Assembly: GCA_008360975.2 (NCBI GenBank)
Contig: CM039183.1
Location: 35,765,850 to 35,829,849, forward strand
DNA length: 64,000 nt
Direction of reading: 5' to 3'
Source of the DNA: Lichenostomus cassidix
Taxonomy: Eukaryota; Chordata; Aves; Passeriformes; Meliphagidae
Shown here: positions 28,001 to 36,492 of the stretch, piece by piece
How the letters are laid out: the number at the start of each line of letters is the position of its first letter
Position numbering within the stretch: position 1 is the first letter of the stretch
Notes under the pieces: model-generated
Database searches by the model: none
What the model was told of the DNA's origin: nothing
The model's input: the letters and a program-made list of their open reading frames with translations, nothing else
Translations under genes and position numbers: made by a program

Positions 28001-31000
28001 GGGAAGCAATGCACACAATATGCCCTGCGAATGCTGGTTTTGTGACAAGGCAGTGCAACCCAACGATGCTGGGTTTCTATGTCCCTCTTGCTCACAGGGT
28101 TTTGAATCACCGCAGCAGTGTAGGAGGTTCCCAGTTGCTCTTGGTCCTTTGGCCTCGTGCTTCTCATTTGGGAAAAGAACTATCTACGATCCAGAGGCCT
28201 TCCACCCAGGTAGGCCACTCTTGAGTCAGTTTTGGCTTTTTTTTTCTAGAAAACACTTTCCCTTACTCCCATTCCCCAGCAATCTTACCTTTTCTGGTTC
28301 TCCTTTCTCACCAAAGGTTTCTCTCCAGTTGTGGATTTCCCTTTGTGCTTTTCACAGTTCCCTCCTTGCCCTTTTCTCGATCATTCCTTGTCCAGGTTCT
28401 GCTTAGCTGGATTTTGCTCTCCTGGAAGCTCGTTATCAAAATCCAAGGCTGGCTGACAGGGATTTCTTTTGTGCTGTTCAGTGTCATTGTGGATACCTGG
28501 ATATGTTTCCAAATAGGTCTTCTGCTCTTCAGGGAAATGCATGGAGTGGGAAAAGCTGTTTGACAGAACTGTAATGTTGTGTTACCTGAGAGCATTTCTG
28601 TCACAACAGGTTCTTTACATCAAATGTTGGGGTGTTTCTTGAGAGTCAGTGACAGACTGACTTTCTACAGAGGGTCACTGCAGGCACATCTGTGTATAGA
28701 CCTTCCTGAAACTCCATGGCAGAGTATAAAGACAGACCACAGAGGGTATTTTTGTAAAGGATACCGGATGCATTGGAAGTCTTTTGCTCGTTGTCTCCTT
28801 TTCTATTAACATTGCATCCCCAAGTTTTCAGGCTAACAGCAGTAAAGAACCCTCTAGTTTTAATTTTAGCTCTTGTGTAGACTGGTACTCTTATTTTTCT
28901 GATAGGGAAGAATGATGTGTCGTTCAGACTGTTAAAACTGCTTTCCTATAAAAATCTTGCTGTCAGATCACACTAGATCTCTCATGGCCACTTTGCTAAA
29001 CATCACTGTGGATCTATTTCTTTTAGCAGCAGATAAACAATTCTTATAATGATTGTTTATCTGTATCCTGTAAGTCACCTGTACTTGATGTCTGCAGGTG
29101 CGTTGTGCTCAAAAATAGACTTTTGGTTAGTAGTGTCCCCTTGTGCCACTGTTGTCTTTCAGATGCTGTTATGGCATCCAGCTCTATGAGTGTAAAAGAC
29201 AAAGGAAGATGCAGCTGCCAAAACTCTTTTTCAGCCTGTGCTGGTGAGGGTAGACTGAGGGTTGTGTTGGCTGGTTGTTACATTTGGTTGCACTGCTTTT
29301 GCTTAGTCTGCATCATTGTGAAAAGCAGGTGGTAGTCTGATAGCAGGAGATAGTCTCTTGTGATATTCTCTTAATCTCTACTTTTGGTATTGAATTTGAA
29401 TTCCTGTGTCTAAGGTCAGTTTCCTTGGTTAGAATTACTTCACTTTTTGTAAGGAAGCTGTTCTGGTCAGTGATGGAGAATGATGGAATGCTGAACACTG
29501 GAGGAAACCTGTGGACATCTGTGAGCCCTCTGTTCTAAACAGGGCCAGCCCCAGTATTGGATCCAACATCAAATTCGATCAGATTGCTCAGGCCATTGTT
29601 GAGGTGAGATCTGTGTGTATCTCCAGGCATGGAGAGGCCCTGTTCCGATGACTGGCCTGTCCCCACTGTGAAAAGCTTTTTCCTGATAGCTCCCTGGAAT
29701 TTGCAAAGGTTGCTGTTGGCGTCCATTGCCACATAACTATTTCACAGTGTACCTTTGAGAGAAAAGTCTGTTTCCAGAGTCTTGCTATCCTCCATTACAC
29801 AGCTGAAAACAGCAGTAAATCTGCACACACACTCCCCCAGGCATCCCTTCTTCAAGCTGAGCAAACCCATCTTGCAGCCTTTCCTTGGATGTTGGGTGCA
29901 CCAGCCCTCTGACCATCTTGATGCCACTTGCCTGCATTTGCACCAGTGTGTCATTGTTTCTCTTGTACTGGAGAGCCTAAAAACAAGATACAGAACTCAA
30001 GGTGTGGTCTCAGAAGTGCTGAATTGAGAGGAATTAATTAATGAGGCAATGCCTGCTGTATTCTCTTCAGGAGAGAAGGGCAGTGCTTAGCTGAATACAT
30101 AAAAGGAAAGGATTGTGTCTGAAGCTTTAGAAATCAGAACCCTGTGAATGAGATGCTCTGTACCAAGAAGTCTTCATCAAACTTTTACTGTATTGTTGTC
30201 TTCTTTGTGGTTATCTCAAAACTTCTGCTATCCTGTCTTCCTCATGAGCACAAAGGAAGGAAGGTTATTCAGCAAGAGATGGAAAACTGTACAACAGGAG
30301 ACTATGGGCATGTGTCTCTGAGAGGCTGAAAAAGAGTATGCAAAAGCTGATTTTCTCATCCAAAAGTGGCATTTGGCCTGCTTGTTTCTTGAATGAATTT
30401 GGCTGCTGTACTGCTTAAGCACTGGCTGCGGAATGTCTGAGGTGTCTCTTTTCCTGGAATTACAGCACAGCCTTTAGTGGGGCTTTTGGTACTGCTCCAT
30501 GGACACATAGGATTTCCAGCAAGACCTTGGGACTATCATGCTGGTGCAGTTTTCACTGTGCTTACTATGGGGCTGATTTGGCAGAGGTAGAGGGAGTGAA
30601 ACTTGAATTTAAATGCTTTAGGTTTTGGCTGCTCTAGCAGGAGCGTGGCTTTTGACACTTGCTGAGGAGGACCTGTGGTGTGACAGCAGGATGGCTGTGC
30701 ACACCTGGACAACCTCTTGCTGCTGCCAAGTGCATCCAGTGACTGTGCCTTAGACAGTGTACATGTACGGGGAGAGAAGGAACAGATGGGGAGTGGTCCC
30801 TTTTTGTTGTTTTACTCATGGTCTTTGGTTTTATTTTGCCTATTAACCATGCAGATATGTAGGAATTTCATTACATTCCCAGCAGTGTTAACTGTCAAAG
30901 GTAAACAGCATTAGGCATCTTCAAAGTATTGCCCTCCTTTCTGCTTTTCTCTTACACAGGTCCTGCTGGATTCTGTGCAGGTTTCATTTAACAAGGGGAC

Positions 31001-34000
31001 CCTTACTAAACACTCCTTCTGCAGGCTGGTTTTGGTTTTTGAACAAGCAGCTTACGAAACAGGCTCCAGCCAACAGCACATCAGTGGAAGCTGACAGAAA
31101 GTGTCTGCAAATGATTCTTCAAGTGCTCTCTGTCTTCTCGGTGAAACTTTGGTTCAATGCTTTATTCCATTTGACAGTTCCAAGTGCTTTCAGGAAAAGG
31201 GCTCACAGAAGCTTTTATGGTAACTCTTAGGCTAAATTGTCATTACTTTTTATTAAAAGGGACAAACTCTAGTTTGAAAAGCCTTGGAAGAAGGTTCTGA
31301 ACTGTATTAAACTAAACTATCCCAGTAGCGTCAGATTTGGTCAGAAGAGATTTTGTTGCACTGCCAGGCTCCACCCACTGTAGTGCTTGGAAACCACTTT
31401 GTAGCCCTCTGTGAAATTTTCATGTTGTTTTCTGGAGGAATGGAAACAGAGGTTTCCAAAACATCCTTGAAAAAAGTGTTTGCTACTGATGAATGTTTTT
31501 CCCAAGCTCTTTGTGTAGGTTAAGTACACCTATTTTCTATCTAATAAGCAACTGCTTGAAAAGCATGAGAAAAGCAGTTGACAGTGGTTCAAAGGAAAAA
31601 GAAGCTGTTGCTCTTCTAATGCACTGCCCATACTTGGTGTCCCATCAAGCAGCCTTCTTGTACTGCTTTGGTGTCTTTCTGGATGCTCTTTCATTGAAGA
31701 AGCTGAGGGATTGTCTACCCAGCTGTATTTCACATGCTTGTGACTGCAGGGTGACTCTGGACATAGGTCCCACTGATGGCAAACTGCAGAATCCAGGGAA
31801 AGCATTCTGGAGTATATGCAAGCATCTGAATGCTCAAACTGGGAAACCACTGGACACAATGTGCAAAAGAGTTGTATGCCCTGAATTTTAATTCTTTCAG
31901 AACTTGTAAAAGCTTACAGTAACTAAAGGTTGGAATTGGATTCTGTTAATGATTTTGCTAACCCATTAATTGCAGTTCTTGGACTAAATAGTTATAGACT
32001 ATTGTCAGAGTAGTCAGAGTCCTTTGAGAAACAGGCAGGGTTTTGGCATCATTGACCTGCATTGCCTTTTTTTAACTTGAGCTTTTTGAGGATTCTTTTG
32101 TATTCTCTATGAATATCTTGGGGATGGCCAACCAAGCAAATGGGAAAAAGTTATTAACTAAGACAACACAATGGAGGAGCAGCCAAGAATTTCTGCACTG
32201 TTCAAGGTGGAAAAAAAGCGAGAAGCTTGGGAGGTTCTATTGAAATGAGCCATTTTTGAATGAATCTTTTGTGTGATGTGGGAAGAGGCTATGTGTAATG
32301 AAATCCCCAACATCTGCCTACTCCTAGAGTAGGTGAGCAGTTTTGTTTTGTGCATACCATCCATCTTTCCTTGAGAGATCCCAGCTGAAGCTCTGTTTCT
32401 GCCCGGTGATACTTGCAACCTACTTGTGCTTTCATTTTGGTACTTGCAGAATCCAGAATGTGGCCTGGCATAAGGATCTCCTTCTGCTCTACCTGTTTTC
32501 TGTTGCTGTCAACATGAGTATTTTGGCAGGATGTTGAATGAAAGAAAACCACAGGTTGTCAAAACCACTTGGCTTATTTTGCACTGTTGTGTTGTGCAAC
32601 TGACTTGAAGTCACTTGCAGATTCCCCTTAGAGATTTTTAACTATGTTAGGGAAGTTTGTTCTAGTGCAAGACAGCAGTATTTTAGTAGCCAGTTATTTT
32701 AGTGGCAGTTCTCCAGCAAAACTTACTCTGGAATTAAAGTGCAATAGGAGAAGGCACTTGGTAGTAAATGTAATAAAATGCTCTGAGCTCTGTTTTGCAA
32801 GTCAGCTGTGACCATAGAGTCATTAAGGTTGGAAAAGACCTCCAAGACTGAGTCCAACCTTTGACTGACTACCACCACGTCAGACAACTAAACCACTGCA
32901 CTGAGTGCCATGCCCAATTGTATCTTCAACACTTCCAGGGATGGTGACTCCACCACCTCCCTGGGCAGCTGGTTTCAACACCTGACCATCCTTTCTGTGA
33001 AGAAGTTCCTCCTGATGTCTGTCCAACCTGAGTCTCCTCTGGTGCAGCCTGAGGCCATTTCCTCTTGTCCTGTCACTAGTTGCCTGGGAGAAGAGGCTGA
33101 CCCCACCTGGCTGCAGCATCCTTTCAGCAGTTGTAGAGAGTGACAAGGTCACCCCTGAGTCTCCTTTTTTCCAGGCTAAGCACCCCCGGCTCCCTCAGCC
33201 TCTCCTCACAGGACTTGTGCTCCAGACCCTTCACCAGCTCCATTGCTCTTATCTGGACTTGCTCCAGCACCTCAGTGTCCTTTTTGTTGTGAGGGGCCCA
33301 GAACTGGACACAGAACTTGAGGTGCAGCCTCATCAGTGCTGAGTACATGGGGATGATCTGTTCCCTCATCCTGCTGGACACACTAATTTATTGACAAGTA
33401 TGGTACCATCTGTCTTGACTCAGAACCGAAAAATGACTAGTGGGAGGGACACAGCAATGGCCTTTGCCAGGAAGCAGTTTCTTCAGAGTTTAACAGTCAT
33501 AAGGAGAAGCACCGGAATTCTTTAATTCCTGAAGGAGTAATTTCTTGTAACGAGCTTGTATGGAAAGCTGTTTAATTTGCCTGCCATACTGCTTTTTTTG
33601 TTTGTTTTTTTGAATACTTGTCAACTTCCAGTACACTTTATGTTAGCACAAACCCACCAGAACATCTTTAATGTTGTCATATTCCACACTTAGTTCACAG
33701 GTAAAGATCTAAGTGGGAATTCAGCTATTATCCACTGTGTAACTTCCAAGGCTATATTGAGAAGCCCTCATTCCTCAATTCAGGTCTGGTTTAAACAAGT
33801 GTTACTATGTTTTCTTGTGTTTCCTAGGAGCCAACATCTTTCTTACCTCATCTGGACTGATTAAACTGGGAGACTTTGGCTGCTCAGTGAAGCTGAAGAA
33901 CAATACCCAGACAATGCCTGGAGAAGTGAACAGTACCTTGGGGACTGCAGGTAAGGAAGCTTGTGCTAGGCAGGTACTTGTCTAGTTACCATAAAAGAAG

Positions 34001-35982
34001 TACCTCTGCCAGAAGTCTGGGCTGGAGTAAAAGCATGTGTTTCAGGGAAACTTGATTTTACCTTAGCTAGTTCTGTGCTTTTACATACAAAAGCGAAAAA
34101 AATCAGCGAATGATATAATGTGAGAGATAAAATTGTATTTGTCTGGTAACTATAAAGATGCTGGAGCATGCGCTTTCTGGGGTTGTATTTTTCTGTGCAG
34201 CCTTACTGAAACATTACTCTTCTCACTGAACAGCTGCTTAATCTATTTAAAAAAAAAGGCAATAACTGGAAGCATGTACTGTAACAGCATTTTCACTATC
34301 ACTTTTCAAACTGAAAGATGGTTGTGCTGAAAACATGTCAAAGAACAAGAAACCAGTAACTGGCAAAACTTAGCAAGAAAACCTGGGTAGTAAATCATTA
34401 GGTATTTTAAAAAGCATTTGGTTTACCCAGTCAGTGACTTGACGTATACTGTTCCTTCTGCTGTATGAACTGATGGCATCATCTATGTTGTTTCAAAGCA
34501 TACATGGCTCCAGAAGTAATCACTAGAGCTAAAGGAGAAGGGCATGGACGTGCAGCAGACATCTGGAGCCTGGGCTGTGTTGTCATAGAGATGGTCACCG
34601 GCAAGGTAGGGATGTTTCATGTACTGATGAAATGCAAAGTGTTCTCAGAATTTTTTCTCCAAATTCTGGTCCCACTTTTGACAATTTGTCACACTTCAGT
34701 CTGCAAGGACTGGGATGGTTTTTCATTTCCTGGAGTACAGAAATACATGCTCTAGTGGGTAGCTCTAGTGGGTTTACTCACTAAAGCTTGCACTTAGCAA
34801 TTCTGTTACCTGTTGCAGAGGCCTTGGCATGAATATGAGCACAACTTCCAGATTATGTATAAAGTGGGGATGGGTCATAAACCTCCTATTCCTGACAAAG
34901 TGAGCCCAGAAGGGAAAGACTTCCTTTGCCACTGCCTGGAAAGTGACCCAAAGATGAGGTGGACGGCCAGCCAGCTTCTTGATCATCCTTTTGTCAAGGT
35001 TTGTTTGATGACTTTGGCTATGAAAACTGCAGATGGGAATTCAGAATAGCTGCCAGTTGGCTTGTCTTCAGTGATGCCACAGGGCTTGGTGTCATGATGA
35101 GGGGCTGACAGCAAGTTGATGCTGTCCAGGAAACATGGGTTGGCAACTTTCCACAAGCATGTGTTGTTTTTAGCAAGCATTTGACTATAGGATGTGGTGT
35201 GCACCATGCAATAAATTTTCACTGCTATTTTGAAGTGCATTATCTTTATGCTAAAATGACACATCAGGCTTCAACTCACTGATAGCTTACTGGATCTGAA
35301 GGGATCTGCACCAAAAACTTTAACAAGTACAAATGCACAGGTTTTTAGAGATAAGGGCCCCCTCCATAAAAAGTGAAATGCTTGAGAACTCTCCCACCCT
35401 TCTGTGCAAGGGGCTGCTTTTCTTCTAAGTTCAGACTTAAGTTCTTAAGTTTAAGGTCATACAGAATGTTTTATCTGGCAGCTGGTGTAACAGTCTGCAG
35501 TTCTTGCATCAATTACAGTGGGATGCTTTCCTTAAGAATAGGCAAATATTCACTCACTGATGCAAATTGAGCTGTATTAGCAACTTCTTTTTTTAAGAAG
35601 TAGGAGCACAGTAGGTTATTGAATTCTGTCCCATTTTCCAGCATAAAATTGAGCACTTTGGTGTTCTGGTTCAGTAGCAGTGTGCTTGGAATCATCATAT
35701 CCATCCCTCATCAGTGCAAGTGTAGCCAGATCCCACCCATCCCTCACAGAGGTGTCTGCTGCTTTAGGCACCTAAAGGATGCACGGTGACAGTGGGAATG
35801 TCAGTACTCCCATACAAACACTTGTAATGCATTACTGTATAACAAGGGAAGGGAAAAAATGCTTCAAAGATGTTTTATGAAGGTGCTAAAGAGATTGATC
35901 CCTTGTCATCTTGCTGCAGGAGGGAGATGACTGAAGTAATTGCCTTTTGCTTCTTTCACAGGTTTGCACAGACGAAGAGTAA
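864..35982 (+). CDS. MAP3K4: MAP3K4 (MEKK4/MTK1), C-terminal part, 22 exons
   Basis: Spliced coding region of a STE11-family MAP kinase kinase kinase. From knowledge of the family, MAP3K4 is activated by GADD45 proteins and phosphorylates MKK3/6 and MKK4/7, driving p38 and JNK stress signalling in the cytoplasm. The 22 exons join in phase into about 898 codons, apart from a one-base discrepancy in the exon at 19710. The protein matches my memory of vertebrate MAP3K4 almost throughout, from [11 protein letters not shown] to the terminal VCTDEE and stop. The kinase domain runs from the exon at 22457 to the end: Gly-rich loop at 23318, lysine at 23383-23385, alpha-C glutamate at 25536-25538, HRD at 27191-27196, DFG at 33872-33880 and APE at 34510 onward. 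The amino-terminal half, including the GADD45-binding region and start codon, is outside the window. Coordinates span introns; exons are listed separately. Confidence 0.96.
1366..1482 (+). CDS. MAP3K4: MAP3K4 exon w2
   Basis: Acceptor tacag at 1361-1365. The first base completes the Cys codon split from the previous exon, giving [12 protein letters not shown]. The exon ends AG before donor gtatta at 1483 (phase 2) after the acidic run [12 protein letters not shown]. It is 117 bp, and the preceding intron is only 344 bp. Confidence 0.95.
1483..1893 (+). other. MAP3K4 intron
   Basis: A 411 bp AT-rich intron with donor gtatta and acceptor atgtttcag. Nothing else recognised. Confidence 0.85.
1894..1993 (+). 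CDS. MAP3K4: MAP3K4 exon w3
   Basis: Acceptor tttcag before 1894; the first base finishes the AGG codon. Encodes [17 protein letters not shown] and ends with MLRK before donor gtaagt at 1994, phase 0. Length 100 bp. Helical, charged sequence of the central region. Confidence 0.95.
2080..2163 (+). CDS. MAP3K4: MAP3K4 exon w4
   Basis: An 84 bp phase 0 exon between acceptor tacttgtag and donor gtaaat. It encodes 28 residues starting DLEIAAEF and ending TKEYVK. The preceding intron is only 86 bp, the shortest in the window. Confidence 0.95.
2164..4236 (+). other. MAP3K4 intron
   Basis: A 2.1 kb AT-rich intron. It holds a T run near 3761-3774 and a TA/TG-rich tract near 3871-3935. No exon or transposon recognised; the short open frames inside have no recognisable protein. 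Confidence 0.8.
3871..3935. repeat. TA/TG-rich low-complexity tract
   Basis: Imperfect alternation of TA and TG dinucleotides (gtgtatatatat, then catatatatatatg). Likely length-variable. Confidence 0.7.
4237..4503 (+). CDS. MAP3K4: MAP3K4 exon w5
   Basis: The largest exon in the window, 267 bp and 89 codons, phase 0 at both ends. Acceptor ttttctacag, donor gtgggt. Contains [16 protein letters not shown], an acidic Asp/Glu/Ser-rich middle, and [15 protein letters not shown] at the end. The acidic middle is the least like my memory of the mammalian protein. Confidence 0.95.
4504..6327 (+). other. MAP3K4 intron
   Basis: A 1.8 kb AT-rich intron. I see no transposon, exon or RNA gene. A slightly more GC-rich stretch near 4920-5230 has no recognisable feature. 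Confidence 0.8.
6328..6477 (+). CDS. MAP3K4: MAP3K4 exon w6
   Basis: A 150 bp, 50-codon phase 0 exon between acceptor ttgtgttctag and donor gtaagc. Encodes [24 protein letters not shown] and [10 protein letters not shown], a helical segment conserved in MAP3K4. Confidence 0.96.
6953..7023 (+). repeat. GTTT-rich simple repeat
   Basis: Irregular units of gttt and ttttg. A similar tract lies about 140 bp downstream, so the two may share an origin by slippage. Confidence 0.6.
7156..7220 (+). repeat. GTTT/TTGTGG-rich simple repeat
   Basis: Units gtttgttttgtgg repeat imperfectly. Same composition as the tract at 6953-7023. Confidence 0.6.
7486..7647 (+). CDS. MAP3K4: MAP3K4 exon w7
   Basis: A 162 bp, 54-codon phase 0 exon, acceptor tgttgctcag, donor gtaagg. 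Encodes [20 protein letters not shown], the acidic [10 protein letters not shown] and [15 protein letters not shown], all closely conserved. A CR1 element begins about 90 bp past its donor. Confidence 0.96.
7735..9000 (-). mobile_element. CR1 LINE, 3' half with decayed reverse transcriptase
   Basis: Opens with 'ttgtttaggttggaaaagacc' (reverse of the CR1 3' end) and continues through 'ctggacttgctccagcacctc' and 'ttgttgtgaggggccca', which are standard CR1 phrases. Minus-strand frames at 8268-8996 encode reverse transcriptase pieces such as [11 protein letters not shown] and [18 protein letters not shown]. They are split by frameshifts, and the catalytic FADD box reads FTGN at 8590-8601, so the copy is dead. 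5'-truncated, as is normal for CR1. Confidence 0.93.
9274..9445 (-). mobile_element. CR1 LINE 3' fragment
   Basis: Begins 'cagaatcattgaggttagaaaagacctcc', then 'gtccaacc', then 'tccaaggatggtaactccacaacc'. These are the reverse complement of the CR1 3' region. Shorter and more diverged than its neighbour at 7735-9000, so probably a separate, older insertion. Confidence 0.8.
10097..10230 (+). CDS. MAP3K4: MAP3K4 exon w8
   Basis: 134 bp, phase 0 in, phase 2 out (ends AG before donor gtaaca at 10231). Acceptor tagtttcttgcag. Encodes [20 protein letters not shown] and ends [12 protein letters not shown]1 copy starts only about 35-45 bp beyond the donor. Confidence 0.96.
10231..11783 (+). other. 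MAP3K4 intron, mostly CR1
   Basis: A 1.55 kb intron; about 950 bp is a plus-oriented CR1 copy. 11221-11783 holds nothing I recognise. Acceptor tctttggcatag. Confidence 0.8.
10265..11220 (+). mobile_element. CR1 LINE 3' part, sense orientation
   Basis: Contains phrases of the CR1 coding end ('tttttatcaatgacctggat', encoding FINDLD), the 'gggatcttggggttcttg' region and 'ttaggaaaaagttctttact'. It finishes 'ctcttccaactcaggctatcctatgattc', the CR1 3' terminus. Stop codons and indels disrupt the frame. It lies in the same direction as MAP3K4. The 5' limit is approximate. Confidence 0.9.
11784..11862 (+). CDS. MAP3K4: MAP3K4 exon w9
   Basis: 79 bp. The first base completes the Arg codon AGA. Encodes [16 protein letters not shown] and ALPEDDFL, ending phase 0 at donor gtaaga. 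Confidence 0.96.
11863..12548 (+). other. MAP3K4 intron
   Basis: A 686 bp AT-rich intron with nothing recognised besides its splice sites. Confidence 0.85.
12549..12627 (+). CDS. MAP3K4: MAP3K4 exon w10
   Basis: 79 bp, acceptor gtcttttctag. Encodes [20 protein letters not shown] then VTGLYL, ending with one base of the next codon at donor gtaagg (12628). A second possible donor, cag then gtttgt at 12616, would remove exactly four codons (GLYL) and keep frame. Confidence 0.95.
12628..14839 (+). other. MAP3K4 intron
   Basis: A 2.2 kb intron. No transposon or exon recognised; the open frames at 13153-13422 and 13283-13627 (minus) have no recognisable protein content. Confidence 0.8.
14840..14936 (+). 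CDS. MAP3K4: MAP3K4 exon w11
   Basis: 97 bp. Two bases complete the Ala codon, followed by [20 protein letters not shown] and [10 protein letters not shown]. Ends AG before donor gtattt at 14937 (phase 2). The phase allows either joining to the exon at 15822 or skipping straight to 19710. Confidence 0.95.
14937..15821 (+). other. MAP3K4 intron
   Basis: An 885 bp AT-rich intron ending in acceptor tcttgccacag. Nothing else recognised. Confidence 0.8.
15822..15938 (+). CDS. MAP3K4: MAP3K4 exon w12, probable cassette exon
   Basis: 117 bp (39 codons), phase 2 at both ends, so it can be skipped without breaking the frame. Encodes [14 protein letters not shown], then a Ser/Pro/Ala-rich linker ending SSANET. 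The start STRS-P-DARSHGS matches the mammalian protein, in which I recall a run of about ten alanines next; here it is absent ([11 protein letters not shown]). The exon is rich in CpG while its introns are AT-rich. From memory, mammalian isoforms differ by this segment. It lies between the central region and the kinase domain. Confidence 0.9.
15939..19709 (+). other. MAP3K4 intron
   Basis: A 3.8 kb AT-rich intron with T runs near 16585 and 18666 and a possible CR1 tip at 16282. No other feature recognised. Confidence 0.8.
16282..16330 (-). mobile_element. possible CR1 tip
   Basis: 'ttagaatcatagaatcac' matches the reverse complement of the CR1 terminal repeat, but the following bases do not clearly continue as CR1. 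Could be a chance match or a remnant of about 20 bp. Confidence 0.35.
19710..19809 (+). CDS. MAP3K4: MAP3K4 exon w13
   Basis: Acceptor ctttttaacag, weak donor gtgatt at 19810. Encodes [19 protein letters not shown] and [13 protein letters not shown], a serine-rich stretch just before the kinase domain. The flanking exons need 101 bp to keep frame, but the coordinates give 100, the discrepancy falling near 19738-19742. This is either a one-base slip in my reading or a real one-base loss. Confidence 0.88.
19810..20885 (+). other. MAP3K4 intron
   Basis: A 1.08 kb intron with a T run at 20541-20554. Nothing else recognised. Confidence 0.8.
20886..20966 (+). CDS. MAP3K4: MAP3K4 exon w14
   Basis: 81 bp, acceptor cttctccag, donor gtaggt. 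Encodes [20 protein letters not shown] then TLINQTK; phase 1 out. The [11 protein letters not shown] block is conserved; the rest of this linker differs from the mammalian sequence I recall. Confidence 0.93.
20967..22456 (+). other. MAP3K4 intron
   Basis: A 1.5 kb intron containing a likely CR1 3' tip near 21925-21990. Otherwise nothing recognised. Confidence 0.8.
21925..21990 (+). mobile_element. probable CR1 3' tip
   Basis: 'gatctcttccagcctcactc' followed by 'aggattctgt' resembles the CR1 3' end (ccttccaacctcaac, then attctgtgattctgtg) in plus orientation. Short and diverged. Confidence 0.45.
22457..22648 (+). CDS. MAP3K4: MAP3K4 exon w15, start of the kinase domain
   Basis: 192 bp, acceptor cactctttttag, donor gtatgt. 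Two bases complete the Asp codon, then [40 protein letters not shown] and [13 protein letters not shown]. The last residues form beta strand 1, running into the Gly-rich loop split across the intron. The ATG at 22480 is an internal methionine. Confidence 0.96.
22649..23317 (+). other. MAP3K4 intron
   Basis: A 669 bp AT-rich intron, acceptor ctgattttgcag. Nothing recognised. Confidence 0.85.
23318..23388 (+). CDS. MAP3K4: MAP3K4 exon w16: Gly-rich loop and ATP lysine
   Basis: 71 bp. Completes [20 protein letters not shown] and then AMKE, so it carries both the nucleotide-binding loop (23318-23340) and the invariant lysine of the VAIK-type motif (AAG at 23383-23385). Donor gtgagt; phase 0 out. 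Confidence 0.97.
23389..25487 (+). other. MAP3K4 intron
   Basis: A 2.1 kb AT-rich intron with a T run near 24474-24488. No exon or transposon recognised. Confidence 0.8.
25488..25604 (+). CDS. MAP3K4: MAP3K4 exon w17: alpha-C helix
   Basis: 117 bp, 39 codons, phase 0. Encodes [19 protein letters not shown] and [19 protein letters not shown]. The alpha-C glutamate that pairs with the ATP lysine is GAA at 25536-25538. Acceptor tttcttgcag, donor gtaaga. Confidence 0.97.
25605..27043 (+). other. MAP3K4 intron
   Basis: A 1.4 kb intron. A minus-strand open frame of 105 codons at 26073-26390 has no recognisable product. No transposon recognised. Confidence 0.8.
27044..27203 (+). CDS. MAP3K4: MAP3K4 exon w18: hinge and catalytic HRD
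   Basis: 160 bp, acceptor cccacaacag, donor gtaatg at 27204. Encodes [19 protein letters not shown] (hinge), [20 protein letters not shown] and RDIKG. The catalytic HRD spans 27188-27196 and the following lysine is at 27200-27202. Ends phase 1 within the codon for Gly. Confidence 0.97.
29540..30035 (-). mobile_element. CR1 LINE fragment
   Basis: 'tatctccaggcatggagagg', 'actgtgaaaagctttttcctgat', 'gcagcctttccttggatg' and 'gaactcaaggtgtggtctca' follow one another in the order of a reverse-complemented CR1 3' region. More diverged than the copy at 32812. Confidence 0.8.
32812..33388 (-). mobile_element. CR1 LINE 3' part, well preserved
   Basis: Starts 'agagtcattaaggttggaaaagacc' and continues through 'agggatggtgactccaccacc', 'gttgtagagagtgacaaggtc', 'aggacttgtgctccagaccc' and 'ttgttgtgaggggcccagaac'. 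A clear antisense CR1 3' end of about 575 bp, close to consensus and so relatively young among the copies here. Confidence 0.92.
33828..33950 (+). CDS. MAP3K4: MAP3K4 exon w19: DFG / activation loop
   Basis: 123 bp, acceptor cttgtgtttcctag. Completes the Gly codon, then [20 protein letters not shown] with DFG at 33872-33880, and [12 protein letters not shown] from the activation loop. Donor gtaagg; phase 1 out. Confidence 0.97.
33951..34498 (+). other. MAP3K4 intron
   Basis: A 548 bp intron, acceptor ttgtttcaaag. Nothing else recognised. Confidence 0.85.
34499..34605 (+). CDS. MAP3K4: MAP3K4 exon w20: APE motif
   Basis: 107 bp. Completes Ala, then [20 protein letters not shown] and [18 protein letters not shown] closes the activation segment; the Asp of RAADIWS is the conserved alpha-F residue. 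Donor gtaggg, phase 0 out. Confidence 0.97.
34819..34998 (+). CDS. MAP3K4: MAP3K4 exon w21: kinase C-lobe
   Basis: 180 bp, 60 codons, phase 0; acceptor ctgttgcag, donor gtttgt. Encodes [35 protein letters not shown] and [10 protein letters not shown], the last C-lobe helices including the conserved DPKMRW. If the donor were not used, the frame would run on into the intron to a stop at 35047. Confidence 0.97.
34999..35961 (+). other. MAP3K4 last intron
   Basis: A 963 bp intron, donor gtttgt, acceptor ttctttcacag. No feature recognised. Confidence 0.8.
35962..35982 (+). CDS. MAP3K4: MAP3K4 terminal coding exon
   Basis: Encodes only the last six residues, VCTDEE, and the stop TAA (35980-35982). 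This ending is the same as in mammalian MAP3K4 as I recall it, which fixes the acceptor. The exon continues as 3' UTR. Confidence 0.95.
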   Translation, partial: VCTDEE

Positions 35983-36483
35983 AGTTACTCAATCTCTGGC
36001 CTTTTTTATTCTGACAAGATTTTAATCACTACTGTATGTAATATTTACATAAAGACTGTGCTGAGAAACAGTATAAAAGTTGAACTTAACGAAGACTGCA
36101 CAAGTGACGGTGTCACTTCCTCTGCTGCTCCTGTACATTTTACTCGGCACATGTTGCTCCCGTGACAGTGTCTGCAAGTTGGAAGAAGCTGCATGTTTCA
36201 GTGAAAGTGCCATTACTACTGTATATGGACCATACCCTTTTTGTTCCTTCTCCTGTTTCTCATTTGATTGAGAAATTGTAATGTTAATATGTAGTATTTT
36301 TGAACTCTCTAGGTTCAGAAAAATGCTGTAGTGTTATCAGGCGTTATGGACCTTGTTTTTTAATCTGTTTGAGTGCACTGACTGTGAACTTTTACTGGGG
36401 TTTTTGTTTATTTGTTTTTGGCAAGCTTCGGATTTGTTATGCACAAGGCTGATTAATGAAATTTAAAAAAAAAGGTTTTTCTC

Positions 36484-36489
36484 AATAAA
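36484..36489 (+). terminator. MAP3K4 polyadenylation signal
   Basis: AATAAA, the first canonical signal after the MAP3K4 stop, followed by T/G-rich sequence (ggtttattttagg, gatgttggtgaagggttttt) as expected for a cleavage downstream element. Confidence 0.7.
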
Positions 36490-36492
36490 TGG

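Larger units (their letters stand above)
27204..33827 (+). other. MAP3K4 largest intron in window
   Basis: A 6.6 kb intron splitting the kinase domain between HRDIK and DFG. It contains two minus-oriented CR1 fragments (29540-30035 and 32812-33388). Open frames at 28020-28406 and 31493-31891 are not convincing exons. The rest shows nothing I recognise. Confidence 0.8.

Noticed and set aside
31493..31891. 132-codon plus-strand frame inside a MAP3K4 intron
   Set aside because: Sequence is not recognisable, MAP3K4 joins in frame without it between 27203 and 33828, and there is an overlapping frame of similar length on the other strand.
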